DNA from: Aspidiotus rigidus
Lineage: Eukaryota; Arthropoda; Insecta; Hemiptera; Diaspididae
NCBI GenBank assembly: GCA_035079385.1
Contig: JAVHKY010000023.1
Location: forward strand, 6,030,001 to 6,094,000
Direction: 5' to 3'
DNA: 64,000 nucleotides
Part shown: positions 19,026 through 29,804 of the stretch, in pieces
Layout: every line of letters starts with the position of its first letter
How positions within the stretch are numbered: position 1 is the first letter of the stretch
Translations under genes and position numbers: made by a program
Notes under the pieces: model-generated
What the model was told of the DNA's origin: nothing
The model's database searches: none
What the model saw: only the letters and a program-made list of their open reading frames with translations

Positions 19026-19075
19026 TCAGGTCTGAAGATGGTTGTTTAACCGAAAGCGCTCCCTTCGTTTTTATT
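19026..19075 (+). ncRNA. Hammerhead-like ribozyme motif in Penelope-like terminal repeat
   Basis: Contains CTGAAGA (fits CUGANGA, 19032-19038), a stem GGTT/AACC, GAAA (19052-19055) and palindromic AGCGCT (19055-19060) followed by C. A single U lies between CUGANGA and stem II, exactly as in the two minus-strand motifs at 23617 and 49547. The palindromic stem III implies action as a dimer. Stem I is weak here. An inverted copy lies at about 17546-17595 (minus strand). Confidence 0.5.
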
Positions 19076-19904
19076 TTCTGCGGTTTGCATTTGTTTACTC
19101 TCCCTTTAGAGTATTCGTTTTTTCGTTTATGTTCTTAATGGAGTCTAACCTTCAAGCCCATTTGGAGCTTACTTTCGATCTTCAGGAAGCTTTTCTCGCT
19201 GCACATGTCAAGTGGTAGACGGATGTTAATTTCCACTCTTCTCGGCGTTCGTTATTATGAAGGCAAGTACCATGTAGTCTTGAACTCAGATTTATTCAAG
19301 AAGCGGTTGGGCTTTGCCGTTGTAAATTATTTGAAAACTTATATTTTGTTAATTGCATTAATATGTATCAATATTGTAATGTTTTTATGAAATATATGGT
19401 GATGGTAAAAAAAAAAAAAATCCACTTGGAATGCTGCCTTGAGGCTTGTGCTGACTTGTCAGTAACCAAAGCATTCCATTGTCTTCTTTCCTGTTTCTTC
19501 TTCCTGTGTCAGGTTTACTTACTTGATATATTATAGTTGAATGAATTAAATGTGGATCGCACATTGTTCTGCATGTTCTTAAGTGTGCACTATGTGGGAA
19601 TGTGTGCACTACTTACATGGTGGTGTATTTGTCCTCTTCAATAGATTTCGAGTGTTTTGATTTTGTGTGCACAACTTGTATCAAGATGTGTGCACTACTT
19701 ACTTTGTGTATTTGTCGGTTTCATAGGATTTCTAGTGTTTTGGATCTTGAGTGCACAACTCATATGAGGATGTGTGCACTACTTACTTCGTTTTTATCCG
19801 CGTAATACATTTCTTAGGCGTGTCAATTTGTTTCCTTGGCGTGTCATCGATAGGCGGCAATTTCGTTTTTTGAGGCATGCGATTAAATGTATGCCCTTCC
19901 AAAA

Positions 19905-22090
19905 TATACTCCTCAATGGCTAAAAGCGTTCAAATACAGGCTTGCATACATATCATCGTTCTCACAGTCGCTTTTTTATAGACAGTGAGACAAACATTCC
20001 AAGATTTCCCTACTTCCGGCAACGTTAAGAAAATAAAAAGAACACACCTCTAACGACGTGCTGCAATTTAGAAGGCAGCTCCAAAATCCGGTTCTCAAGG
20101 ATACAGGATGTGATATACAGTAGACAGTTGCGTGTGGGTACCTTTCTTAGGTGGATTGAATCGCGTCAAGTAACGCGTACAGCGAGGGCACACAATTTTT
20201 AATAAGAACTTTTTTCTATGGGAGCTAAAATTTTCATTTATGGTTTAAAATTTGTTCTGGAATAACACAAATTTGTGGCCAAGATTTCAAATCGATTGGT
20301 ACAGCGGTTCTGGAGTTATAAAAGGAAAGACAGACAAACTTTCCGCTTAATATATTAGATTCGAGGCCTAGTGTAATGGTGGCTACAAGAGTAAAGTCTA
20401 GTATACTGTAGATTAGGCCCAGTGAAATGAAGGCTGTGGATACTGGTCCTGAAGTAGTCAAATTCGATATTTTTTCAAGGGCTTGAAGTGAATCAAGGTC
20501 ACTTATGGACCTATAGTATAATGGAGGCTGTGGCAGTAAAAAAAGTCGAGCATGGATCTAGTATACAAAATTATTGTTTCGTAATAAGCTTATTGATATG
20601 TTGGGCAGGCTTTTAGCCCATAGTAAATTTATCTCAGCTTATATTGTGAAGCATAGTATGCTGTGAAAGGCTAATATACTCGTATTTTCGCCATTGTAAA
20701 TTCTGTGCCCCCCGATCAATGGGCTAAAATTTTTCCTCGAGGTCCAAGCTCACATTATGGATTTTCGTTCCAATTTTCAAAGAGTAATCCCAATCTTTAA
20801 AAAAAAATTACTTCCGTTTAATTTTTGTCCTACATTTTCTATATCGAGGAACGACTAGAAAGGAGACTTTTGATGAGATCCATATCATCTACATAAATCA
20901 TTCTAGTTTTCCGCTTGGATTATAGTGATTTTTCTTAGGAAAAATATTCTAGCGCTAATGAAGTTGTGACTTAAATCAGTTGAGAGCATTTTTAATTATG
21001 TATGATACTTGGAACGTCGTTTGCTGGATACTGTGGTCAAGTTTATGTGCTGTACAATGCATTTTTTCCAGGTTTTTAATAACTATTGCTTTCTTTAATT
21101 GCTATTAGTCTGTCTTTCGCGAACTTGAATGAAGGTACTGCAGCTTCATGCGTTTCTGACATCCTGTTATTATTACTTCAAACAGATACATTCTCTTCAC
21201 GAGCGAAATAAAATAGGCCTACATTTTTTAACCTATAGAAGTAAACAAGTTACTCGTCGATGAGACGCGATTATTCGTTTCTTTTTTCTGTACGTCTAAT
21301 GAATTCATCAAGACGCTTAGCAACTTCATTCTTCGCGCACACACAATAATATAATAGGGCCTAAGTATGTGTTCCGTTTAAACTGCACAGCGTACATTCC
21401 GCTTTGATGTTATAATTTTAACGTAGTTTATGACTGACGTAAATCAGGAAACGACGCGCACCGTAATAGATCTGATATTGTTGTGTCATTAAACACACTC
21501 CGAGTGGAATGAACGTGCTTTTGGGAGGAAAATTATCGCACGGAGCCCAGTGTGCATCATTAGGCTTATGACATGCAGCATTGGGAGTGCAAAAAATGAA
21601 GAAAGGAAGAAAATAATGAATTTTTCATGATGGTAACAAAAGTCGAACGTGTTTTAGTTAGGTATCTAGCTCGAAAGTTTTTCTTAAGAAGTAATGGGAG
21701 ATGATATTTGGAGCGTTTTTTCTAATTAGGGATGCTAGGATCAATTGGGTTCTATTAATGAGTACATTTGTGGCGTGGCTCCATTTTCTCCTCGAGGACC
21801 GCGCGCTGTGCAGTGTCCGTACATCTACCCAGATTAAACACTTGGCACTCAGGTACCTTTACATCATGGACACACTTTATCTACTCTACCTCTTGAGTTT
21901 TCAGCCACCACTGTAAGCTCACTAAAGGCCAATCAGCAGCGCTCCGCGATCCTGCCTATCTTGTTCCTCCTCTTGTTCTTCTGTTGGTGTCGTTGTTGTT
22001 GTTGTTCTTGCCCTCCTTTGGCGGTCTCCTTAGCACCCTATGTTTGGTGTGGCTGATGAATGGTGATGAAGCAGCAGCATAGAGAGATGG
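19905..22090. other. Mostly featureless, with weak short repeats
   Basis: 20210-20335 (GGCCAAGATTTCAAATCG, GTTCTGGAGTTATAAAAGG) looks like the 3' tail of an RTE-type or similar element. 20340-20560 has three diverged copies of a block with AGTGTAATGGTGGC and AGGCTGTGG. No coding-like frame was found in the rest. Confidence 0.4.
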
Positions 22091-22099
22091 CATACTCGG

Positions 22100-23400
22100 G
22101 GGAGGCCACAATATGACTCGATATCTGCTGCGCCCATTCCGCGTTCATTTTCTTCGTCGACCATTACCTTGACGGCAAATCAAGTTACATGGTTCTATGC
22201 CTCTGTCTCTTAGGATCCATGGAACCAGATTACTTGGGTTGAGTAGCTCATGATGATCCCGCTCACGTCTCCGCACCCATGGTCACTCATCATTTGTGTG
22301 AGATGAAAATTCAACTATAGCCATGGTAGTCCAGTAAAATTAGCCATAATAATAAATAACAAATTGTACAAAAGCAAATTGTTGGAACCCTCTCGTGAGG
22401 TTTTTCCAAAGTTTTCAATATTCCGAGAGGAGAATTTTTCCCAGGGGGGGGGGGGTACAAGGGAGTAATTTTTTTGTATTTCAGCTCCAACTTGTGAACA
22501 AATGATTTTAGAGAAAAAATGTTGGATAAAAATAGTTCCTTGTAAAAGTTGGAGAAAAAAATGGTCTGTACATATTTTTTCTATGAATGCCACTACAGCG
22601 CGTGAAAAGTGTACCGGGGAAAATATTTTCACAATAAAGGGTGTATTTAAAAAAAATATATATATAAATTATTCAAAGATTGCACCTCTCCTCCCCCTCC
22701 CACCGTCTAGAAGTTCCACTCGGAATGTTGGAGTTACTCGGGGAACAGCTCACAAGAGGTTTCCTAGCGATTTTCTCGAGTTTTGCTTTGATATGTTTCA
22801 TGTCTTTAGTCTCACCGTACCCCCATTTGAAAATTCGCGAGTACACCCCTCTCTCTCTCAGTCAAGAGAGACCGTGCGCGCGCAAATCTCTAACCGGTAA
22901 ATAATTCAGAAATTTGCGAGTACACCGCGCGTGCGCGTGTGCAAATGACCTTGGGACTTGGATTCTTCTTCTTCTCCTTCTCCTTCTAGCCGGAAAAGAT
23001 ATGAAACATGATCTTTATTTTTTTGGCTAGGCCAGAAAATCCATTTTTTTTTGTTTTTTGAGACTTTTAAAATGTCCAATTTTACTAAACTAAATCTTGG
23101 TCCATTCACTTGTCAAGATATCGTATTAGTACGTGGGCCTTCTTCTTTGCCTCGAATACCGCTGCTCCCTCTTCTGCTAGACGATCGATAGGTGGTGTTT
23201 GTGAATACAAAGAGCGTTTGTCGACACAGTGCAAACATCTAAGCGCAGCTCTTGATTAGATTTTTCCGTTTCTTTTCTTTTGTATGAGACCTTGGAGTCG
23301 GCCGTAAAGGAGGACTGACATTGCTATGCTTATCAGCAGTCTTCTTCTAGCTTCTCTTGGTTCTTCTTAGTGCGTGTTACCCTGCACCTTTATGGTAGCA
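22100..23400 (-). pseudogene. Decayed R1-like retrotransposon relic, disrupted
   Basis: 22100-22310 aligns by eye with the C-terminal/3' part of the R1-like copy at 47.65-47.88 kb (shared GGCC..A....GCATTTGC-like series, CATGGAACCAG, CACGTCTCC). 23130-23400 aligns with 48.15-48.42 kb (shared GCTCCCTCTTC-like run, CAAAGAGC, CGCAGCTCTT, CTTCTTCT). About 820 bp lies between them where about 270 would be expected, so other DNA was inserted, including a G12 run near 22446. No open frame remains. Confidence 0.6.
22311..23129. other. Insertion within the R1-like relic, unidentified
   Basis: Holds a G-run at 22446-22457 and CT/GA-rich microsatellites (for example CTTCTTCTTCTCC near 22966). No terminal repeats found. 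Confidence 0.35.
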
Positions 23401-23530
23401 GCTTCGTGAATACAAGCAGAACCCAGATAGAGTTTTGAGGAATATTGTATGACACTTTTTTTTTCACTGTACTAGCAGACGTCTTTGCTTCGACCTCTCT
23501 GCAGTGTAAATAACTGTAGATGGTTTGTTA

Positions 23531-23993
23531 TCGGAACTCATAATGAGTGAGTGAGGTGTAAGTAGAGCACTAATATTGAAAAAGGGGTTTTCCAATTGTA
23601 CAAATCTACTTTATTAGTTGCTTAAACAAGAGTACTTTCGGGTGTTATCCCATCATCAGTTGTGTCGCAACTGGAGAACAAGGCCTTAACCACGAGTTTT
23701 TATAGTATAACACTGTGATCTTATTGGCTATAACAATGCTGTGTTGTGATTGGTTCACTTCTTAGAAACTTATTCTTACAATAATATGACATTGTGTTCT
23801 TATTGGCTAAAACATACTGCTTTGTGATTGGTTCAATCTCTTCTCCCAAATGCTGCGTTTCTATTGGCTACTGGAATACTGCCGTCTCATTGGTCGGTTC
23901 TGTTCTTCTTCTCTCGTCCAATCACCAGGCCGAATAATTTTTCGCTCTCAAATGTGATTACATTGTTCAAGAGGCAGGCTTTCTCCCTCTTGG
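23531..23993 (-). repeat. 3' pseudo-LTR of Penelope-like copy 1
   Basis: Shares its first about 90 bp with 26283-26370 and its whole length with 49462-49817. Contains the ribozyme motif at 23617-23671 and several CTATTGGCT/CTCATTGG-type repeats (ATTGGCTA recurs every 30-60 bp). Confidence 0.8.
23617..23671 (-). ncRNA. Hammerhead ribozyme motif in Penelope-like pseudo-LTR
   Basis: On the minus strand the parts come in order: GUUGC...ACAA (stem I, 5' side), CUGAUGA, a bulged U, GGG-AUAACA-CCC (stem II), GAA, palindromic AGUACU (stem III), C at the expected cleavage site, then UUGU...GCAAC, which pairs with both halves of the 5' side. The order and conserved core match a type I hammerhead. The six-base palindromic stem III has no loop, so the active form should be a dimer, as known for Penelope-like elements. 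It may process tandem transcripts. Confidence 0.75.
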
Positions 23994-25625
23994 CTACGCA
24001 ATCTCCATTTGTTCCCAGAGTTTTCTTCTCTTTGTGCGATTTTCTACATGTATGACTTCAAATATTCCCTCTCCATCGTGGTTTTCTTCGTTAAAGTGTT
24101 TCCCAAACAGTGACTTGCCATCTTCTTTCTCCCTCGACGTTTTGTGCTCCTTTTTCCTGATCTCAAACTTTCTCCCAGTCTCACAAATGTAGATTCCCTC
24201 GCACTGTTCACAACTGAGCTTGTACACTCCACTCAAGCTTTCCTTGACCTTTTGTTCCATCTGGTCATTGCTGATTCTCTTCACCATGGGTTTGTTATTC
24301 TGGATACCCACATCTACATCGTAGCCATTGAACGCCTTCATCACCTTGTTTGTGTACTTGCCTATATATGGTATCGATCCGGAGTACTTTCTCACTATGC
24401 CATCATGGGTTCCTTTCTTTGTTACCATTTTCCCAAAGACTCCATCCACCACATATCTGCGGTAGCCATTGGCTTCTGCGATCTGCTTTACTATCTCGAT
24501 TTCTTTCCTCTTCTCTTCATTGTTCTTGAGGACAGAAATTGCCCGATAGCAGTAGTTCTGGATTGCCGCTAACTTGTGCCGGGGGTGGTGGTAGGAGTCA
24601 TCTGGGATGATGATGTCAGTATGCGTTGGCCTCCTGTAGATTTTGTATTCTATCCTATTGTTCTTCATTGTGAGTGTAAGGTCCAAATAGTCGATGGTCT
24701 CATTGCCTTTTTCCACTGTGAATTTGATGCTCTCATTCATCGCAATCATTTCTGAAAGGAATAGATTCACCTGTCTATCAGTGCCTGACAACACAATTAG
24801 GATATCATCTACATATCTGGCCCAGTGTTTGATCGAGTTTCCGAACTTGCTGTCCTTCAATATCTTGTTTTCCATATCATTCATGAATATCTCCGCCAGT
24901 ATTGGTGACAGCGGTGATCCCATCGCAAGTTCCCTGTCCTGACTGTAGAATCTGTTATTAAAGCGGCAGTAGTTTTGGTTCAAGATCTCTTCCACTATGT
25001 TGGCGTACTTCGGCCCATCGGGATTCCCATGGTATCTGTTGTTTTTGAGCAGAGTGCGAAGTTCCTCCTTCGGTATGGGACCAAACATATTAGTCACATC
25101 AAAGGATATCAGCTTGTCGTTATTCCTGATTTCCAACTTGTCCAGTTGCTCAATCAGCTCTCTGTTGTTTCTGATACTTCGTCTGGGTGCAAACTGGTAA
25201 TTTTCTTTCAGGAATGTTGCTACGATCTTCGCTATCTTGTAGCATGGTGATTGAATGCTGTTAACCAGGGGTCTTATCGGAAGGTTCGCTTTGTGGTGTT
25301 TCACAAGCCCCTTGAGTTTTGGTGCGACCGGGTTCATCTCAAGCGTCCTTTCGTTGCCGGGTACATTGTACACAGCTTTCAGGTCATCTTGGTATTTCCG
25401 TGTTGGGTCCTTTGTTAGCTTTTGGTATCCATTCACTGCGATGTACGACTCCACTTTTTGGGTGCAGTCCTCCTTCTCCATTACCACTACCGTGCTGCCC
25501 TTGTCCGCCTTTGTCAAAATCAGGTTGTTCTGTCGGATCTTCTTTTGTAGATTTGTGATCTTCCTCTGCATTACTTGCGTTCTGTCATCGGTTCGGCACA
25601 TATTGTCTTTGATTTCCAACGGCAC
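23994..25625 (-). pseudogene. Penelope-like polymerase: RT plus GIY-YIG endonuclease, copy 1
   Basis: 543 codons. RT blocks are visible: KADKGSTVVVM (39-49), APKLKGLVKHHKA (101-113), FDVTNMFGPIP (175-185, motif A), AMGSPLSPILAEIFM (234-248, motif B), ARYVDDILIV (269-278, motif C) and IDYLDLTLT (311-319). GIY-YIG follows: SGVYKLSCEQC (465-475) and IYICETGRKF (478-487). Here the Gly of YIG is Cys, whereas copy 2 has IYIGETG, so the nuclease of this copy is probably impaired. Upstream in the same frame a TGA near 25651 separates this part from a linker containing LSSVTFTEEERRLLDKG. Family known from many animals. Confidence 0.9.
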
Positions 25626-25723
25626 TTTCCCAATTTTGGTCCGGGCTTCTGGTCACACGTCGTGTTCCAGGGTTTGGATTACTTGTTCGCAGCTAATAGC
25701 CATACTTTCAAGCTTACACTGGT

Positions 25724-26293
25724 TCAGCCTCTCGGGCTGCACGTACTTGATGCCTTTGTCCAGCAGTCTTCTTTCCTCTTCTGTGAAGGTGACGCTTGAT
25801 AGGTTCTCGGTTCTGGAGCAAAGTTGTGCCCAACTCTCGCTTTCTCTTCCTTTCTTTCTTCTTTCTTCCGGATCAGTTCGGCGAGCTCCTTCTTGATCTG
25901 TTTTGTTTGGGCCTCCACTCGTTTTTCCAAATAGTCCTCTCCTTTCTTCCCCTCTCCTCCTTTTTCGAACATCATTTCTTTAAATTCTAGCGGGTGGAGT
26001 AACCTCGACAGATGGAAATATTGAACATACAGTAAACCATTCAGCCTGGTGATTTTCTTGTAGAGTTCGCCAATTTCGTTCTTCACTCTTAATCTTTCGG
26101 TGTGCATCTTGGTGCGTTTCACTGCTGCGCTATTTCCCGGTAGCCTGATAGTCGCATACCTTGGAATAATGCCTCGTCTCAAGCATTCGTTATTGAACCA
26201 AATCTTCGCATGTGTCACCCTTAGTTTGGCCTTGGTCTTCAGAAACTTAAAAACCTCGTGAACCATGTCTGGTGAGCAATTATCGGAACTCAT
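25724..26293 (-). pseudogene. N-terminal region of Penelope-like ORF, copy 1
   Basis: 190 codons beginning with an ATG inside the 5' pseudo-LTR (MSSDNCSPDMVHEVF). The middle part is a basic region (KRTKMHTERLRVKNEI) and a long charged helix (EKRVEAQTKQIKKELAELIR), probably a coiled coil. The frame is lost near VGHNFAPEPRT; the next residues in the other frame are RTENLSSVTF, continuing toward the RT. Copy 2 lacks most of this region through an internal deletion. Confidence 0.75.
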
Positions 26294-26399
26294 AATGAGT
26301 GAGTGAGGTGTAAGTAGAGCACTAATATTGAAAAAGGGTTTTCCAATTGTACAAATCTACTTTATGATTTATACAATTGGAAAACCCCTTTTTCAATAG
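26283..26399 (-). repeat. Partial 5' pseudo-LTR with terminal hairpin
   Basis: 26283-26370 repeats the start of the 3' pseudo-LTR but stops before the ribozyme. 26376-26399 is its inverse (ACAATTGGAAAACCCCTTTT), giving a stem of about 24 bp with a 25-base loop. Confidence 0.75.
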
Positions 26400-26400
26400 T

Positions 26401-26893
26401 GGGTGGTTTGGTAAATCTTCAAAATCTTCACCCGCTGAATAGAATCAAGTGCATTTCTCCTGTCGAGGTTAACAGCTGCGTAGAACTGGCGCTCTTTTAT
26501 TTTAGCAGTAACTATTTTCTTCAGTTTGATGACGGCAAACGAAGTACAGCGGTCTAGTTCAGAAATCATAGCGACTCCCTTACATAATTTTCTGGGACAT
26601 TGAATGGTTCTCCAACAGCTTTACCACTACCTCCTTAAATAACTTGCCAACCGGTATCGAGCAGGTAACGGTGACAATATTCGTGGTCTTAAGTCTTGCG
26701 TTTGGTGAGTTAAGTCAGTGCATCCTCGAAATCAATAATAGAAATTAGATGTTCTTCATCGTTCATTGAAGTAAAGAATTCTCAATATCTGGTTATATAA
26801 TTTCGCCATCGTTACAAATCAAATCATTGCTTCATGTACAGTTTTGCAAAGACAGTCTTATTTTGTGAACTTGTCATAGTGACGCGACGGTTT
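26401..26893 (-). pseudogene. Decayed coding-like frames, unknown
   Basis: Three minus-strand pieces show protein-like composition: a frame starting MNDEEHLISIIDFEDALT near 26770, one containing TNIVTVTCSIPVGKLFKE in the middle and one starting MISELDRCTSFAVIKL near 26570 that runs toward 26400. They overlap in different frames in the order expected for one gene broken by two or more indels. I do not recognise it and have not merged the pieces. Confidence 0.35.
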
Positions 26894-27136
26894 TTAAAAG
26901 TTTGGGTTTCTTTGTGAAGCAGAGACATTAATGGGGGATGACGGTTTTTTCTTCTGGAGGTGATTTATGTTGATTTTATATTGAGCTAACGACGCGATTT
27001 GTTCTATTCCAAGATAAGTATCGGCTGCCCTTTTCCGCTTCGTTCTGTATTCCCTCTTCAGAGTGCTACAAAGAACGAAAATATTGATTACTATCAAAAG
27101 ATTCGTTCGAATGCTTTGGTATCTAGCTGATTTCAA
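26894..27136 (-). pseudogene. Unknown 80-codon frame with possible membrane segment
   Basis: Contains a hydrophobic stretch (NLLIVINIFVLCSTL) followed at once by a basic stretch (KREYRTKRKRAADTY), the layout of a small single-span membrane protein. The start is not ATG in this frame; TATAAGATG lies just upstream in another frame, suggesting a small indel at the start. No family recognised. Confidence 0.35.
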
Positions 27137-27640
27137 ACATCTTATACTTCTCGAAGACTGTCGATAAATGAAACTTCTTTCAATAAGAGGGCCGGTAGCC
27201 AGTTTCTGATGATATTTTACGTCAAGATAAAAGTCGATATTAATAGGTATATGTGAAAATCTACAAAATAGTTTGATAATACGAAGTATTACAAAATAAC
27301 CTTAGAAAACAAATTAGTTTGGAATGTTCGTGCGAAAAAATGCTACCATGATGAACGGATGATGTAGCATCATAGCGATGAGAAAATATGCGTTCACAAT
27401 TACTCGATACTTTCACTGCTTATTTTATCTCAGCCGAAAGCGTCGCTGAATAAATACTCGGCACGGTCAGCGATTCTTCGCAACTTCAGAGCAAGGTCTT
27501 TGAAGCACCTGTAAACTTGACCCTCATATTTATATCCCGCGATTGTTATTTGATGTCAGGGTGACCAAGTCAAATTTGGATTTAGAAAATGTATAATGAT
27601 CGGCGTTGGATTTTAGTGAATTGAGTCGTTGAAGGAAGAC
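27137..27640. other. AT-rich island interior, nothing definite
   Basis: No frame that I could call coding with confidence. Confidence 0.4.
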
Positions 27641-28041
27641 AAAATCACCCATCCTTTCTTTCTGTTATATTTGTATTTATTGGCTTTGCTCTAACATCGG
27701 GTCAATATTATGTGGAAATGATTTCGTTACCGGTTTACCCAAGTCGTTTCAGAAAATTATCTCAAAGTTGGTTGTATTTTATGAATACCTTTTGTGAGCA
27801 CTCAGATATTTTTCCTTTCACTCGTACGAGCATATCGATGCACGTGTTTTATGACCCCTCTCAAGTAAATATTAAGAAGCGATATAAAGAAACTGTCAAT
27901 AGTATCTTCATACAAGTTGATCCGCAGACTGTTTGCTCTTACGTGCACGAACCCGACTATCAGACAGATTCAATATATAACCCAAATATTGTGCTCGAGA
28001 GGAGTACCGAAAAATCGACTAAATTTACGATTATATTATAA
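27641..28041 (+). pseudogene. Unknown coding-like frame with hydrophobic start
   Basis: The frame is open from about 27620. An uncharged start (FLSVIFVFIGFALTS) resembles a signal anchor. The rest is rich in Y, S, T, P, D and H (MISLPVYPSRFRKL; DPQTVCSYVHEPDY) and ends at TAA 28039-28041. The ATG at 27718 is internal; no good start lies upstream, so the N-terminus is lost or uses another codon. Protein-like composition is clear; identity is not. Confidence 0.45.
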
Positions 28042-28900
28042 TTTTTAACACATCCAGAGGCGCGTAAACTTAATAAAGAAAGCATTCCTTCATCTAGGTA
28101 TCCTATTTATTTCTCGTTAAACGAGAACGCGCTATAATGAATAGACTCTATATCTTATATGAATATTCTAATTAGAAGTACAAAATTGCCACTGGGTTGT
28201 TTTTCTTATTTATTGTTTTCGTTATTTATGTATTATTCGGTCAGGACGTATATTTTTCTTTATTACGAGTCAACACGTACGTACATATTTCAATACCTAT
28301 CTATTAATATGATTTTTTTTTTCTTTCTTTGAGAAAATCAAAATAATTCAAATTTTTTTCTGTCCTCGTTGCACCGAAGAACGCGCATTTGACTGATATA
28401 CGATTTTTGTACGCTAGAACTTGCTCTGTGAAAATTTCAAGGTTTTCATTTCATCACGGTTAACAGTTTAAAATTTGCACTCTTTTTAAGCCGTCAATTT
28501 GTAACAGTCTCTCTTACATCCTTGAATGTAATCGGTATTTCTTTACGAGGAAATAAAATTTGAAGTATTATAACTATTTTTGTGAATTGTGTAGCTTGCG
28601 AGTTTGTACCAAGGTTTTCTCTGTACAGTTGATGATTGTGAATTATTGAAGCGGCTTTAATATGAAGAACACGGGAACCAGGCTCTTAGCCAGTCTCAAT
28701 GTGGGGTGAAGTCGGGCCGAAATTTACAAATTTTCCGCCCCTAGGTACGAGTACCAAACAATTGCAGCCGCCCTCATCCATAAGATTTCAACGTATCGAA
28801 AGCGCTTATAGGTAGTGGCCCTTCACAAGCTATGCACCGAATTGACTATCAAGAAACAATTTGAATAGATGTGGAGATACAGGCGGGCAAGCCAAGAAGA
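28042..28900. other. AT-rich, no recognisable feature
   Basis: Contains T-rich runs near 28310-28325. No repeats or clear frames. Confidence 0.4.
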
Positions 28901-29198
28901 CTTGGTTAAAATAGAAGGGCGAGTATTATTCTCTCTCTTCCCCACCTATCGATTCCGCCCACCTCCGTATCTCAAAACATATTCGAAGCCTACAGATATT
29001 TTTTCATGAGATGTGACGGGATTTTTTTTTAGCGGGGAACCCGCTATTCCTTTTGTTGGGGGATACTTCCAGGAAATTTTCGTCCGCGAGCGAGGTTGAT
29101 GACGTCACCAAGAGGAGAGGGGAACTTGGAAAAATTTCGACCCTCTAGCCATATATGATAGGAAGGGGACTTAGGAAAATTCCGACCTCCGAGCTATA
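28901..29198 (+). repeat. Fragments of the dispersed satellite family
   Basis: Includes ATGATAGGAAGGGGACTTAG and a second partial 46-bp unit up to the insertion point of the foldback element at 29198/29199. One TGACGTCA site at 29100. Confidence 0.6.
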
Positions 29199-29804
29199 CA
29201 GGGTGGACCAGAAAGATGTTACCAGTTGAATGGGAGTTTGCGTTAAATCTGTTTTAGCGCGAAAACGCAAAAAGTTATAGACGTATAGTTTAAATGTACG
29301 GTACGAATTTTGTATCTCAATTTTATCTTTAATTCGAGCCATATCCGAAGTCTCTACGACTTTTCTGAGCCGAGTTATGGACCAAAATGTACTAAAATTT
29401 TACAGCAGGGGTTCCCAAGGTTGTGAATGATCAAAAAACAATTTTCGTGATTGAAAGGATCGCGTAATCTTCAAAGTGTTCCCCGATCTTGGAGTAAAAA
29501 TTAGCGCTGAATCCGAAAAAGATTGTTCAAAAATTCTGCGAAGCACCAAAATGGGTTAATGGGACCAAAACGAGTCAACATTTCACCAAAGCGAAAAAAC
29601 CGTCTAATCTTCGAAGTTTTGCTCGATTCTGAAATAAAATTTAGCAATTAATCTAAATAAAATTGTTAAAAAATTCTGCAAAGTACCAAAATGGGTTAAT
29701 GGGGCCACAAAGGGTCAACGTTTCTCCAAAACTAAAAAAATCGCCTAACCTTCAAAGTTTTTCTACATTCTAGTGTAAAATTATGTGCTGAGGTGAAAAA
29801 AAAA

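Larger units (their letters stand above)
17453..19130 (+). mobile_element. Penelope-like element (family 1), truncated, with inverted terminal repeats
   Basis: It is flanked by a 12-bp duplication GTTCTTAATGGA (17441-17452 and 19131-19142), within the size range for Penelope-like elements. An inverted repeat of about 105 bp lies at 17491-17595 and 19026-19130 (pseudo-LTRs in opposite orientation). Inside are the 3' part of the RT and a GIY-YIG endonuclease. The RT is 5'-truncated, contains a 151-bp exact tandem duplication and is frameshifted, so the copy is dead. Both terminal repeats carry a hammerhead-like motif. Confidence 0.9.
16865..19895 (+). mobile_element. Element X copy B, split by a Penelope-like element
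   Basis: Ends and orientation match the other element X copies. A perfect 9-bp target duplication CTTCCAAAA flanks it (16856-16864 and 19896-19904). The right end has TGAGGCATGCGATTAAATG with one substitution in the inverted repeat. The 3' region again holds GTGTGCACTACTTAC subterminal repeats. The Penelope-like element 17453-19130 interrupts its ORF; removing it would leave about 1.34 kb, the usual element length. Confidence 0.9.
23531..26400 (-). mobile_element. Penelope-like element (family 2), near full-length copy 1
   Basis: From 5' (right) to 3' (left) it holds a partial pseudo-LTR (26283-26370), an N-terminal coiled-coil ORF, RT, GIY-YIG nuclease and the 3' pseudo-LTR (from 23531). 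The two pseudo-LTRs are in direct orientation and share TCGGAACTCATAATGAGTGA. The right end also has a short hairpin: the sequence at 26376-26399 is the inverse of 26327-26350. A TGA in the linker and one frameshift make this copy inactive. Copy 2 of the same family is at 49462-51830. Confidence 0.9.

Noticed and set aside
22446..22457. G-run as a regulatory G-quadruplex
   Set aside because: A single homopolymer; similar G or C runs recur next to T or A runs in repeats (3601, 37518, 37853) and look like slippage products.
25250..25260. Group II intron or retron reading of the RT at 23994-25625
   Set aside because: The RT is followed by GIY-YIG and flanked by pseudo-LTRs with hammerheads, which places it firmly in Penelope-like elements.
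24144..25896. Plus-strand frames across the Penelope-like element (up to 213 codons)
   Set aside because: They are antisense shadows of the RT and N-terminal ORFs on the minus strand.
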